Assembly (NCBI GenBank): GCA_031281345.1
Contig: JAITFN010000015.1
Location: 1 to 64,000, forward strand
Direction: 5' to 3'
DNA: 64,000 bases
Source: Candidatus Fibrimonadaceae bacterium
GTDB taxonomy: Bacteria; Fibrobacterota; Fibrobacteria; Fibrobacterales; Fibrobacteraceae
Shown: positions 10,136 through 20,370 of the stretch, one piece after another
Layout of the letters: the number at the start of each line of letters is the position of its first letter
Numbering within the stretch: position 1 is the first letter of the stretch
Notes under the pieces: generated by a model
What the model saw: only the letters and a program-made list of their open reading frames with translations
Databases searched by the model: none
Told to the model about the DNA's origin: nothing
Translations under genes and position numbers: made by a program

Positions 10136-11976
10136 AGAAAAAGCCCTCCGCTGTTCAGCTTTATGCGTAAATGAAAGGTATCGCTTTCTTGCCCTTTTAA
10201 TTCTGCCCTGTGAAAAATAGCGAGCCGCAAGCCCTGCGCAATATCTGGAGCGGCAACAGAACCTATGCCAAAAATAGGTGCGCATAGAACATTTGCGTTT
10301 TTGCTCATTTCAACGCTGGCACCAATACTTAAAACTCTGTCTCTAAAATCTATTTTCTTCACATCGTTATGAAAACTGTTGCTGAGTTCGGTTTTTATTT
10401 TTTGGCCACCAATTTTAAGTGCCTGTCCGCGAATATCATCGTAGCGAAATCCAAGGCATAGCTCCGTTGCAATTTCTCCATTAAAAGCGTGAAAAGAATT
10501 GTTTGTGACAGACACGCTAACCAAAAGCTCTGAGTCGGTATTTTTAAGACTAAAAACCTTTTCTACCTTAAAAGAAAAATCTTTTCCGAGGTGCGATATA
10601 TTTTGCTCGCCAAACAATATAACTTGTACTTTGTCTTCTTGTTTTTTCACTGAACTTTCGTAAGGGCTTAAAAATGCGCCTTGGCGGTCGTTAATCCACA
10701 AATTTCTTTGGTCTAGGGTTTCAAATTCAAAAGGACAAATATGGTCTAAAAAAAGCGGAGAAACTTCACCATCATCTCGCATAGCACAAACTAACTCCGA
10801 AAAAGATGGTTTGAATGCAAGCGAGCGAACCCAGCCACCAAAAACCGGTTCTATAAGGCATTCCAAATACTTATTGCTGAAAAAAAGCTGCTGATTTCCG
10901 TCTAAAAGAAAACCAGACATTGCAAAGTGAATTCCTTCATAGGCTCCATCTTCTATCAAAACATTTTCTGCTTTCATAACGGAGCGATTTGCCCTGAACC
11001 TCACGGCATCGCGTAGCATGCCGTTTACAGTTTTTTCAAAATAGCTTTTAGGCATTGATTTTAACAGTTTTTCAAAAACTTCTTCTCGAATTTTCTCATT
11101 GCTAGTGGAATGGGCTTTGAAATACACGTTTAAAATTCTTTTATGCAAAAAATTTATTTCTGGCATGCGTAAAAGTATGTCGCGACAACTTGGGGCAAAA
11201 GAACTGTAGCTAATCAAATTTACCTTGCCGGCAGCCTTTTGCTCGGCCACCGCTTGGCAAAGCAAATTATGCTCAATATCCAAGCCTTCGGCTTTTGCGG
11301 TATCTATGGCTTGCAACCATTGGCTTGTGAAAACTGTTTCTTCTAAATCCACATTCAAAAGAACACAATTCACTCCACTTGAATCCTTGAAATTTTTAAG
11401 TGCATTTATTATCTCTGCACGGTCGCCGTTTTGACAAACAAGAGACAGGCTTTGGGCATAAGTTAAAATTCTCGTAAAAGAATCACCGTATTCAGCAGCA
11501 AACCACCCGCTTACCAAAGCCTTTCTCCCAAGTGCTTCTTGAACAGAGATATCTGGCATAAGAGTGTATTCAAAACCAAATTTTTCAAGGCTTTCTATAA
11601 GCGAAATTTCCCAAGCGTGCGATTTACAAAAAAATCCCGTTGGCTCCATTAAAGAATCCGAGAGAATTTTTTTGTGCTTTTGCAGTTGCAATTCCCTGAG
11701 TTTTTTTGGAAACAAAGGGAGCATAGCATCGTTATATGCTCCGCCTAAAAATTCTAATTGTTTGTTTGCAACAAATTCAGAGAGCTGTTCGCGCTCTTTT
11801 TTATATTCCTTGTTCAGAGACCTGAGCATTTTCCCTGTAAAAAACACGCTTAACTTCAGTGCTGGCCTTCCATGCAACAAACTGATTATTTTTTCTGACC
11901 AGATTTTTGAAGCATGGAGATGCGCATTTTTTTTATGCGGGTCGTAAACAGGGCAAAGAACAAGTGAGAGCTTCAT
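10132..11976 (-). CDS. GH57-like protein with DUF1926-type C-terminal domain
   Basis: N-terminal GH57-like region, C-terminal glucanotransferase-like beta region; catalytic motifs degenerate (see findings). Confidence 0.7.
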   Translation of the reverse strand: MKLSLVLCPVYDPHKKNAHLHASKIWSEKIISLLHGRPALKLSVFFTGKMLRSLNKEYKKEREQLSEFVANKQLEFLGGAYNDAMLPLFPKKLRELQLQKHKKILSDSLMEPTGFFCKSHAWEISLIESLEKFGFEYTLMPDISVQEALGRKALVSGWFAAEYGDSFTRILTYAQSLSLVCQNGDRAEIINALKNFKDSSGVNCVLLNVDLEETVFTSQWLQAIDTAKAEGLDIEHNLLCQAVAEQKAAGKVNLISYSSFAPSCRDILLRMPEINFLHKRILNVYFKAHSTSNEKIREEVFEKLLKSMPKSYFEKTVNGMLRDAVRFRANRSVMKAENVLIEDGAYEGIHFAMSGFLLDGNQQLFFSNKYLECLIEPVFGGWVRSLAFKPSFSELVCAMRDDGEVSPLFLDHICPFEFETLDQRNLWINDRQGAFLSPYESSVKKQEDKVQVILFGEQNISHLGKDFSFKVEKVFSLKNTDSELLVSVSVTNNSFHAFNGEIATELCLGFRYDDIRGQALKIGGQKIKTELSNSFHNDVKKIDFRDRVLSIGASVEMSKNANVLCAPIFGIGSVAAPDIAQGLRLAIFHRAELKGQESDTFHLRIKLNSGGLFL

Positions 11977-12022
11977 TTACTTGTAAATATAGAAAATTAT
12001 ATAAACTTTTTAAAGAAATTTA

Positions 12023-13198
12023 TCAAATTCCCCAATAAAATCTCAGCATAATAGAAAAATAACTTTCATTGCGGTTTTTTATTGAACTTTCTGCAAATAA
12101 ATTTAAGTCTTCCCTTAAATCAAAGGAAATCCATGTCTTTAAATCTGTTTTTGCAATTTTCTCTTTTGCATTCAAACGCAAATAATCAAAATATATTCCA
12201 GAGCGATAATTTCTCGCAGAAAAAACTCTGGTAAAAATTTGAAAACCTGTATAAAATTCCATTTGCTCCTTTTCCAAAACCGAACCACGAAGCATATAAC
12301 CGAGCAGGTAATCGTTGAATATAATGTAGGTTTTGCCCAAACCGATGTTTGTGGTTATATATTTTTCCCAGCCTCTTTCAAGTAGCCAAGACCAGCCAGA
12401 AATAAAGTCGCGTGAGGGTATTTCTGAACGAGCACGAGCAAGCCACAATTCTCTGAAATTTATTTCGCCCTTGTCAATATACATATTCAAAACCAATACT
12501 TCAAGATTTATGAAATTTGAATAATAGCCAGCATAATCGCTTACATCGTGCAAAAACAACCGGAAACGCAAATTCGCATAAACCTTTTCTAGGAATAACA
12601 TTCCAATGTCAAAGCGGCTATATTTGTGCGGGATTTGCATATCTTTTTGCTCTATAAAATTTTCATCCTCTCTCTTGTTTCCAGAAAATTGCAACAATAT
12701 AGGTTTTTCTAATTTGCCACTTTCATTTAACAACCTTATTAAATTTTGCGGGGTTAGCAAAGCGGGTGCTTCTTGAACGGAATCAAGTGTGTTTTCTAGC
12801 AAATCATAAAGTCCGTCAACGCAATTTTTTGTGAAAAATTTATATGAATCTTCTTTTGTTTTCCAAGAATTTAAAGTATCGTTGAATTTTGCCAGTTCCG
12901 CATTTGAAATTTTAAGCGGATAAATAAACAAGTCGCGTTTCTCATTATCCACATATTTATAAATTTTCTCATAAAAAGGTATGGTTTCATATTTTGCCGC
13001 AAAGCCACCATATACGCCTTTCGTTATGTAACTGAGTTTATTGGCATCTCCTGGTTCTGCCACAAATTCTATTGTGTTCCATAGTGGATATGGAAGTGAA
13101 TCCGCTTGAAGAAGAAACACGTGTCCAAAAGCCGAAGCAGGATTTTGCTGATAGGGGGAGGTTAAAACAATAAAAAGCGTGGAATAAAAATTCAGCAA
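12023..13198 (-). CDS. DUF4105 domain-containing protein
   Basis: ASAFGHVFLL ... TKGVYGGFAAKYETIPFYEKI ... KNCVDGLYDLL pattern. Confidence 0.75.
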   Translation of the reverse strand: MLNFYSTLFIVLTSPYQQNPASAFGHVFLLQADSLPYPLWNTIEFVAEPGDANKLSYITKGVYGGFAAKYETIPFYEKIYKYVDNEKRDLFIYPLKISNAELAKFNDTLNSWKTKEDSYKFFTKNCVDGLYDLLENTLDSVQEAPALLTPQNLIRLLNESGKLEKPILLQFSGNKREDENFIEQKDMQIPHKYSRFDIGMLFLEKVYANLRFRLFLHDVSDYAGYYSNFINLEVLVLNMYIDKGEINFRELWLARARSEIPSRDFISGWSWLLERGWEKYITTNIGLGKTYIIFNDYLLGYMLRGSVLEKEQMEFYTGFQIFTRVFSARNYRSGIYFDYLRLNAKEKIAKTDLKTWISFDLREDLNLFAESSIKNRNESYFSIMLRFYWGI

Positions 13199-13210
13199 AA
13201 ATATTACCAG

Positions 13211-13711
13211 TTATAGCGAATTTTCTATTTCATCGGCGAAAACTTCGGCATTGCCGTTTGCTTTTCTTATGGCTTTTTTAATCAAAAGCGTAGATTCGTC
13301 TTTAGGAATTCCTTCGCTTTCCAGAAGCAAAATCAGAGAATTCAAATGGTCTCCTTTGCCCTTTTGATTATCCTTAACTATTTTGTCATAAGATTTTACA
13401 GCAAAATTCCTTATGGAACTATTCTTTGCTTTTTGCTGAACTACAGGAGCAGGCTGCTGTTGTTGCTGAACTTGAACAGCCTGTGGAGCCGCTGGTTGTG
13501 AGGCTGGTTGCTGTTGGTAAATGATCACAGGCTGTTGCTGCTGCGGTTGCTGTTGATTAACAACAACCGTTTCTTTTTTACCGCTGGTGCTGCCGCTTGT
13601 AGAACCTGTGGACACACCGAGTGCGGCGGTGGTAGAGGCAACAGAACAGGAGATGGTTAATGCGGCAAATACAAAACTTGCCGACAATAGAAGAAAAGAA
13701 TTTGATTTCAT
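13211..13711 (-). CDS. Gln-rich lipoprotein
   Basis: Lipobox LTISCSVA; poly-Gln/Pro low-complexity stretch; conserved-looking C-terminal helical domain. Confidence 0.65.
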   Translation of the reverse strand: MKSNSFLLLSASFVFAALTISCSVASTTAALGVSTGSTSGSTSGKKETVVVNQQQPQQQQPVIIYQQQPASQPAAPQAVQVQQQQQPAPVVQQKAKNSSIRNFAVKSYDKIVKDNQKGKGDHLNSLILLLESEGIPKDESTLLIKKAIRKANGNAEVFADEIENSL

Positions 13712-13844
13712 AGTATACTCCTTTTTAATAAGAAACTATGGTATAAATATAATAAAATTTTCCGCAAAAAAAAAGAAAAGTGATAAATTATCACTTTTCC
13801 TGAGAAAATGAAGATTTTTAAGGAGTAGCCAGAATTGAGTTATT

Positions 13845-15605
13845 CTACGCTTCCTGTTCCTTTTTTTCTTCTTTCTTTTTCTTTTCCTTTTTCTTTTCCG
13901 TTGAATTCATGCCTGGTTTGTGATTTGTTTTCCAATCGGTAAGTTCATCGGGATGGTTTTTGAAATAATCTGCCGCAGACAGATAAATGGTACGCTGGCT
14001 GTTGTTCAGCTCGGTAACTATGGCAGGAATTTCATCGCCAATCTTGAATGCTTCGGCTGGGATTTTAATGTAATCTGTGCCTAGTTTTGAAACTGGAACA
14101 AGACCCTCAAAGCCACGAGTAAGCTCAACGGCTGCACCGCGTTCAATGAGGCGAATTATTTTGCCCTTAACCTCTGCGCCAACTTGGAAATCGTTCTCAA
14201 CGGAATCCCACGGATCGTCTTCCAAGTGCTTCATGGAAAGAGAAATGCGGCGTCTCTCGCTATCTACAGCAAGCACAACGCATTCAACCTTATCACCTTT
14301 CTTAATCATCTCGCCCGGGTGTTCAATTTTCTTTGTCCAGCTCATATCAGAAACGTGAATCAAGCCGTCAACGCCTTCTTTAATTTCAACAAAGGCACCG
14401 AATGTTGCAATGGAACGAACCTCGCCAGTGACCTTTGCGCCAGGCAAAAGCTCGCTTTCAATGGATTCCCACGGGTCTGTTTCTAACTGCTTTGTACCAA
14501 GCGAAATGCGCTCGTTCTCGGCTTCCACTTTTAGAACAACTGCTTCTATTTCTTGACCAACGGTGAAAAGTTTGTTTGGGTGCTGCAAATGCGCGCTCCA
14601 AGACATTTCGGAAACGTGAATAAGACCTTCCAACCCGCTTTCCAGCTCAACAAAGGCACCGTAATCGGTGACAGAGACGATTTTGCCCTTGACCTTTGTA
14701 CCTTCGGGGTAGCGTTCTGCAACATCTTTCCACGGGTGTGGGTGAAGCTGCTTTATGCCAAGCGAAATGCGTTCTTTTTTGTCGTTGAAATCCAAAATAA
14801 CAACTTCAACTTCTTGTCCGAGCTGCACAATTTCTTTTGGGTCGTTAATACGTTTATAGCTCATATCTGTTATGTGCAACAAACCGTCCACGCCGCCAAG
14901 GTCTATAAATGCGCCGAACTCGGTGATATTTTTGACAATGCCTTTGCGAACCTGATTCTTTTCCAAAGTATCCAAAACATTGCCCCTTTGCTTGTTGCGC
15001 TCATCTTCAAGCACAATGCGGCGGCTAACAACAATGTTCCTGCGGTCTTTGTTGATTTTTATGATTTTCAAATCAAATTCTTGGCCAATTATTATGTTGA
15101 TGTCTGGAATTTGGCGAAGGTCTATTTGTGAACCTGGCAAGAATGCTGGAATGCCGAATAAATCCACTTCCACTCCACCCTTTATGCGGCGAGAAAGAGT
15201 GCCGCGCACAACGTCTCCTCTTTCGTAAGCTTCGTAAACCTGTTTCCAAATTCTTAGGAAATCTGCTTTTTGTTTTGAAAGAACAAAACGGCCGTCTTCG
15301 TTTTCAAATTTGTCTATATATACTTCTATTTTTGAGCCTATCTCTATTGGCTCGCCTTCTTTGAACTCCTCGCGGGGGATTATTCCCTCTGATTTTCCTT
15401 TTACATCAACAAAAACTTCTAAGTCGCTAACGTGGCGAATTATGCCTTCTATAACAACTTCTTCTTTAAAGTCGTTGAGCGTTTTGTTGTAAATTTCAAG
15501 AGCTTCGTCAGAAACTGCTATGCCTTTGTTTTCTTGCTCTGCGTTCAAGATTTCGTTTAAGTCGTCTTGTGTGCCTGCTTTTACTTTTAACGTTTGATTG
15601 GACAT
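13845..15605 (-). CDS. rpsA: 30S ribosomal protein S1
   Basis: Six S1 repeats (GAFVDLGGVDGLLHITDMS-type); Lys/Glu-rich tail. Confidence 0.95.
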   Translation of the reverse strand: MSNQTLKVKAGTQDDLNEILNAEQENKGIAVSDEALEIYNKTLNDFKEEVVIEGIIRHVSDLEVFVDVKGKSEGIIPREEFKEGEPIEIGSKIEVYIDKFENEDGRFVLSKQKADFLRIWKQVYEAYERGDVVRGTLSRRIKGGVEVDLFGIPAFLPGSQIDLRQIPDINIIIGQEFDLKIIKINKDRRNIVVSRRIVLEDERNKQRGNVLDTLEKNQVRKGIVKNITEFGAFIDLGGVDGLLHITDMSYKRINDPKEIVQLGQEVEVVILDFNDKKERISLGIKQLHPHPWKDVAERYPEGTKVKGKIVSVTDYGAFVELESGLEGLIHVSEMSWSAHLQHPNKLFTVGQEIEAVVLKVEAENERISLGTKQLETDPWESIESELLPGAKVTGEVRSIATFGAFVEIKEGVDGLIHVSDMSWTKKIEHPGEMIKKGDKVECVVLAVDSERRRISLSMKHLEDDPWDSVENDFQVGAEVKGKIIRLIERGAAVELTRGFEGLVPVSKLGTDYIKIPAEAFKIGDEIPAIVTELNNSQRTIYLSAADYFKNHPDELTDWKTNHKPGMNSTEKKKEKKKKEEKKEQEA

Positions 15606-15606
15606 T

Positions 15607-16305
15607 TTAACCTGTTCGGGTTGCGCCCAGAGAATGTTTGCAACGCGCCACCTCGCCTACGCTCTGCAAAATTTTCTGAACTTGTTGTTGGATTGTGATG
15701 TGCGAGGTGTCTATTTCAATTGCATCTTTAGCTTTCACAAGGGGAGCTATTTCTCTCTCAGAATCTGCCTTATCCCTTTCTCTTAAATTTTTCTCTACGC
15801 TCTCAAGGGTCTCACCCAGAGCCTTACCTGCAGCCTGCAGCTCAAGCAACCGCCTGGCCGCTCTTGTGCCATAATCCGCGGTTAAAAAGAACTTGTATTT
15901 TGCATTGGGGAAAACCACCGTTCCAATATCGCGCCCGTCTAAAACACAAGGCTGCCCAGAACCAATTTCCCTCTGCCGTGCCGTAAGGGCTTCTCTGATG
16001 TATGGCATAGCGCTGTATTTGCTAACCACCGTGCTTATTTTAGGGTCTCTAATCTCACCTTCTCTATTAACGCCATTTATCAAAATCTGATTATTTTTAT
16101 CAAAAGAAATTCTTATCTCATTTAAATTCAAGCTATTCTCCACCCGAAGCTCTCCATTCTCAGCTAAATAAGCAACCGCTCTATACATAGCTCCAGTATC
16201 CAAATAAGTATAGCCAAGCTCTTTGGCAACCAATTTCGCCGTGGTACTTTTGCCAGTGGCGCTAGGTCCGTCTATTGCTATAACTTCTACAGTGTCGTTT
16301 TCCAT
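15607..16305 (-). CDS. cmk: cytidylate kinase
   Basis: AIDGPSATGKSTTAKLVAKELGY; DGRDIGTVVFPNA; ATG at 16305 preferred over the extended ORF. Confidence 0.93.
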   Translation of the reverse strand: MENDTVEVIAIDGPSATGKSTTAKLVAKELGYTYLDTGAMYRAVAYLAENGELRVENSLNLNEIRISFDKNNQILINGVNREGEIRDPKISTVVSKYSAMPYIREALTARQREIGSGQPCVLDGRDIGTVVFPNAKYKFFLTADYGTRAARRLLELQAAGKALGETLESVEKNLRERDKADSEREIAPLVKAKDAIEIDTSHITIQQQVQKILQSVGEVARCKHSLGATRTG

Positions 16306-16350
16306 ACTAGGGTCTATAAATATAGAAAAATTATTACTATATTCACACTT

Positions 16351-17178
16351 ATGGGCAAACTTAAACTCTGCGCGCTTGCTTTGGCCTTGGCTTTTTTTGC
16401 TATTGGTTGCGGAAAAAAAGAACCAAATGGGCTTGAAATAATAAAAAAACGTGGTTTTTTGCAGATTGCCGTTATGGGCGATGACCCGCCATTTGGTTAT
16501 ATAGACCACAGGGGCAAAAATCAGGGTTTTGAGATAGTATTTGCAAAAAGGCTTGCTTACGAGCTTTTTGGAGATTCCTCAAAAATTGAATTTATAATTG
16601 TTGACCCCATTGGCCGCTTTGATGTTTTGACAAACGGAAAGGCAGACGTAGTAATCGCGAATTTCACAAATACACCCGAAAGAGCCAAAATATTTGATTT
16701 TGCACATCCATATATGAAAGCCTCCATTAGCGTGATTTCGCCCAAAACCACCCCAATCAGAGACCTAAGTGAATTAGCTGGCAAAAAGTTGATTGTTCTC
16801 AAAGGCACTACCTCGGAAAAATATTTCTCAGAAAAACATCCAGAAATAGAACTTGTGACTTTTGGGCGGATAGACGAAACTTTTATAGCATTAAAAGACG
16901 GCAGAGGAGCGGCACTAGCACAAGATAATACCGTTACATTTGCATGGGCAAATGAAAATCCTGCTTTTGAAGTTGGAATTAGTTCCCTAGGCTCGGTTGA
17001 AGGCATTGCCCCCGCACTTAAAAAAGGCAACACCGAGTTGCTTAATTTCATAAACAAAACCATTGAGGACCTGGCAGAAGAACAATTTTTTCACAAAGAT
17101 TTTGAAGCAACGCTCAGAGCATTCATGGGTCCCAAAGCAAATCCCGATGATTTTGTGGTGGAAGGCGGAAAGATTTAG
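16351..17178 (+). CDS. amino-acid-type ABC transporter substrate-binding lipoprotein
   Basis: Lipobox FAIGCGKK; SBP family 3 features (DPPFGYID, NGKADVVIANFTNTPER). Confidence 0.88.
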   Translation: MGKLKLCALALALAFFAIGCGKKEPNGLEIIKKRGFLQIAVMGDDPPFGYIDHRGKNQGFEIVFAKRLAYELFGDSSKIEFIIVDPIGRFDVLTNGKADVVIANFTNTPERAKIFDFAHPYMKASISVISPKTTPIRDLSELAGKKLIVLKGTTSEKYFSEKHPEIELVTFGRIDETFIALKDGRGAALAQDNTVTFAWANENPAFEVGISSLGSVEGIAPALKKGNTELLNFINKTIEDLAEEQFFHKDFEATLRAFMGPKANPDDFVVEGGKI

Positions 17179-17201
17179 CCATTCAAGGGGGGATGCTTTT
17201 T

Positions 17202-18638
17202 TTAGTAGCAAACCTTGTTTCTTCCAGTTCTCTTTGCTCTGTAAAGCATTTCGTCTGCTACGTCGTAAAGAATTTGAGGATTTTGTTCTAAATGCGGAAT
17301 AAGGCTTGCAATGCCAGCACTAATTGTAATGGAAATATGCTTATCTGAATCTTTAAGTGGAATTTCTGTTTCTTGCACTTCTACTCTAATTTTTTCTGCA
17401 ATTTCAATAGCACCTTCTTCTCCTGTTCCAATGAGCAACACCCCGAATTCTTCGCCACCCAACCTAAATACAAAATCGTGTTCGCGCCTTGCGTGTTTCA
17501 CAAAAATACCTGCAACGCATTTCAACACTTCATCGCCCTGAACGTGCCCATAAGTATCATTGCATTTTTTAAAGAAGTCAATGTCTAGCATAATCAACGA
17601 AATGTATTTTTGTTCCTTTTCCATTCTTGCAAATTCTGGTTCTATTATTTTTTCGTAATATCTTCTGTTGAATATGTTGGTTAAGGGGTCTGTTAAACTT
17701 TCTTTCTCCATGTTTTCCTTTTTTCTCTGTTCCACACTCATAAGCATAATCACAAAAATCGAAACGGATATTATCATAGTTATGAAAAGGAAAGTTGGTA
17801 TAACAAACATTTTGTTGAAGAAGAAATTTTTTGTTGAATAAATGGATTTAATTGGCATTTTTGAAATCAAAACAAAGTTCCGCTCAAAAACAGGGGTAAA
17901 GAATATGTAATGATTATTATCTGCGATAAAAGAATTTGAATAAGAAAAAATTTTATTCTTGTAAGCATTCAGACCAATTTCGTCAAACTTAAAAGAATGC
18001 ATATTTTTTATATAGCCTTCATCAGTTGAGGTTATGAGATTCTCAGAATAATCGAGCAGATATATTTCGTGTTCTGGCACTCTTTTATGCTGTAAAAGCA
18101 CTCTTGTTAATTTCTCTAAATAAAAAGAATGAGACAAGGCACCAATATCTTGCCCCTTGTTGTTGTAAATGTTTATTGAAAAATCCATCAATATCTTGTT
18201 GCTAGGAGAGTCTAAATATGGCAGGGAGAATGAAACTCTCCCATTGGCTTTTTTGGCATTTATGAACCAAGGGCTTTTGATGCTATCTTTATTGGAACTA
18301 ATATAAATTTTCAAAATATCGGGATCAAAATTAATTTTGCCACTGATATATTTTTTTAAAAATTCATCTTTATATTCTAATTCCATCAAATTGGATAATG
18401 TTAGCTTGGATTCTATTAACGATTGTTCCAGTTTTTTTAGATTAAGTGACACATCGCTCAAAAGACTGAGATTTTCGGCATAAGTGCTTGTTTTTACCTG
18501 ATCTGCCAAAAACATTTTGAAATTTGAAATTAAAAACACGGCAAATAGCAAAATACTTATTAAAATGACAACCATTGATAAAAAAACTATCAAACTTTTG
18601 TTAGCATCTTTTGTCCATTTGCGAATTTCAATTGCCAT
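17202..18638 (-). CDS. Cache-type sensor diguanylate cyclase (GGDEF)
   Basis: RLGGEEFGVLL active site with upstream REHD I-site; two TMs; ATG at 18638. Confidence 0.9.
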   Translation of the reverse strand: MAIEIRKWTKDANKSLIVFLSMVVILISILLFAVFLISNFKMFLADQVKTSTYAENLSLLSDVSLNLKKLEQSLIESKLTLSNLMELEYKDEFLKKYISGKINFDPDILKIYISSNKDSIKSPWFINAKKANGRVSFSLPYLDSPSNKILMDFSINIYNNKGQDIGALSHSFYLEKLTRVLLQHKRVPEHEIYLLDYSENLITSTDEGYIKNMHSFKFDEIGLNAYKNKIFSYSNSFIADNNHYIFFTPVFERNFVLISKMPIKSIYSTKNFFFNKMFVIPTFLFITMIISVSIFVIMLMSVEQRKKENMEKESLTDPLTNIFNRRYYEKIIEPEFARMEKEQKYISLIMLDIDFFKKCNDTYGHVQGDEVLKCVAGIFVKHARREHDFVFRLGGEEFGVLLIGTGEEGAIEIAEKIRVEVQETEIPLKDSDKHISITISAGIASLIPHLEQNPQILYDVADEMLYRAKRTGRNKVCY

Positions 18639-18687
18639 TATGGGTGTAATATAGTAAATTCCTTTATTACTTACTATATTAAAAAGA

Positions 18688-20370
18688 ATGCAGAACGATT
18701 TAGTTTCACGCCTTATGAGCCTACCTGCCAAGCCAGGCGTTTATTTGATGAAGAACTCCAAAGGCGAGATTATTTATATAGGCAAAGCCAAGCTTTTGAG
18801 CAAGAGGGTTCGTAGCTATTTTGATGGGAGGGAAAAAGAAGGCCACAGGGCAGCAATGCTTATGCTCCCGCATATAGTAGATATAGAATGGATAATAACC
18901 GAAACCGAAACCGAAGCCCTTATTTTAGAGGCAAATTTAATAGCGCAGCACCAGCCATATTACAATGTTCGCCAAAAAGACAACAAGCATTTTCCGTATT
19001 TAATGCTTGAAATGCAAGAGAAATTCCCACGCCTTAGGCTAACCCGCAAAACAAAAGAAGACGAAAATCTCTATTTTGGCCCATTTACCAATTCCAACTA
19101 CATAAGGGCTATTCTAGATATGGTTCCACGTCTTTTTTATTTAAGGGAATGCCATTTGACATTTCCATTGAAAAAAGAAGTTCGTCCCTGCCTTAATTTT
19201 CATATGGGCAGGTGCAAGGCTCCTTGCATAGACAATATTACCGAAGAGGAATATATGGAGGGTGTATATGCCGCCAAAATGCTTTTGGAAGGTAAAAACA
19301 CCGAAATTTTAGCGAGGCTGCAAAGGAAAATGCAAATAGCGGCAGCCGAAATGCGTTTTGAAGATGCCAGCAAATATAGAGACCAAGTTTTTGCGGTGCA
19401 AAGCGCATTCGCAAAGCAAAAAGCAGATCACGCAAACAATGCAGGACTAAGCCTTGATGTTATTGCTGTTTGCAGAGCAAAAGAACTGGCAACTGCGGTT
19501 ATAGTTGAGTACAGAAGCGGGATTTTATTCAACAGGCGGCATTTCTATTTGGAAAGCCACTTGGAACAGGAACCTCCGGAGATTTTGTCGGAATTTTTGC
19601 CGGGTTGGTATTTGAGCGTTTCAAAAGATGATTTGCCGCGCGAGATAATTATGGAATTTTCGCTTGGCGAGGAGCAAGAGGCATTTGAAGAATTGCTCGC
19701 AAATTTGGCTGGTCACAAAATTCAGGCTGAGGCTCCGCAAAGAGGTGAAAAACTTGGATATTTGCAAATGGCAAAAGCAAACGCAGAAATGCTCTTGGTT
19801 GAATTACAGGCAAAAGGCGCAAAATACGATGAAATGAACAGGAGCGTTTTTGAACTGCAAAAGGAATTGAATTTAAACAATCCGCCACTCTGCATAGAGT
19901 GCTTTGATATTTCGCATTTGGGTGGGGAAGAGCCTGTGGCAAGTATGGTTCGTTTTGTGAATGGCTTTCCGAGCAAAAGCGATTACAGAAAATACAAGGT
20001 TAAAGTAGCAATGGGTGGAGACGATTTCGCGAGCATGAAAGAAATTTTAACTCGAAGACTTACAAGACTGCGAGCAGAAAAATCCGATTTCCCAGATTTA
20101 CTCCTTATAGACGGTGGCAAGGGGCAGGTTAACGCAGCTTTTGAAGTTTTAGAGAAAATGAATTTAACAGACATTCCCGTTATTGGGCTTGCCAAGCGTT
20201 TAGAGGAAATTGTTTTCCCCGGAGAAAAGCCATCCGTTTTGTTAAAACGTAATCACCCAGCCTTGCAGCTTTTGCAAAGAGCAAGAGACGAGGCACATAG
20301 GTTTGCTATAAAATTCCAGAGGAAGAGGAGGAAACTCCAACCTACAAAGACCTCTCCACTCGCTTTATAG
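18688..20370 (+). CDS. uvrC: excinuclease ABC subunit C, C-terminally short
   Basis: GIY-YIG domain, UVR motif, UvrC RNase H-like domain (CFDISHLGG, LLIDGGKGQ); ends after AHRFAI without HhH. Confidence 0.93.
   Translation: MQNDLVSRLMSLPAKPGVYLMKNSKGEIIYIGKAKLLSKRVRSYFDGREKEGHRAAMLMLPHIVDIEWIITETETEALILEANLIAQHQPYYNVRQKDNKHFPYLMLEMQEKFPRLRLTRKTKEDENLYFGPFTNSNYIRAILDMVPRLFYLRECHLTFPLKKEVRPCLNFHMGRCKAPCIDNITEEEYMEGVYAAKMLLEGKNTEILARLQRKMQIAAAEMRFEDASKYRDQVFAVQSAFAKQKADHANNAGLSLDVIAVCRAKELATAVIVEYRSGILFNRRHFYLESHLEQEPPEILSEFLPGWYLSVSKDDLPREIIMEFSLGEEQEAFEELLANLAGHKIQAEAPQRGEKLGYLQMAKANAEMLLVELQAKGAKYDEMNRSVFELQKELNLNNPPLCIECFDISHLGGEEPVASMVRFVNGFPSKSDYRKYKVKVAMGGDDFASMKEILTRRLTRLRAEKSDFPDLLLIDGGKGQVNAAFEVLEKMNLTDIPVIGLAKRLEEIVFPGEKPSVLLKRNHPALQLLQRARDEAHRFAIKFQRKRRKLQPTKTSPLAL

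Noticed and set aside
13440-13560. CAG/CTG-rich stretch as a non-coding triplet repeat
   Set aside because: Explained by the Gln-rich linker of the lipoprotein, with mixed CAA/CAG codons
14553-15131. 192-aa plus-strand ORF antisense to rpsA (and similar 14077..14358, 14980..15228)
   Set aside because: Mirror of a highly conserved ribosomal protein S1 gene; composition is explained by the opposite strand
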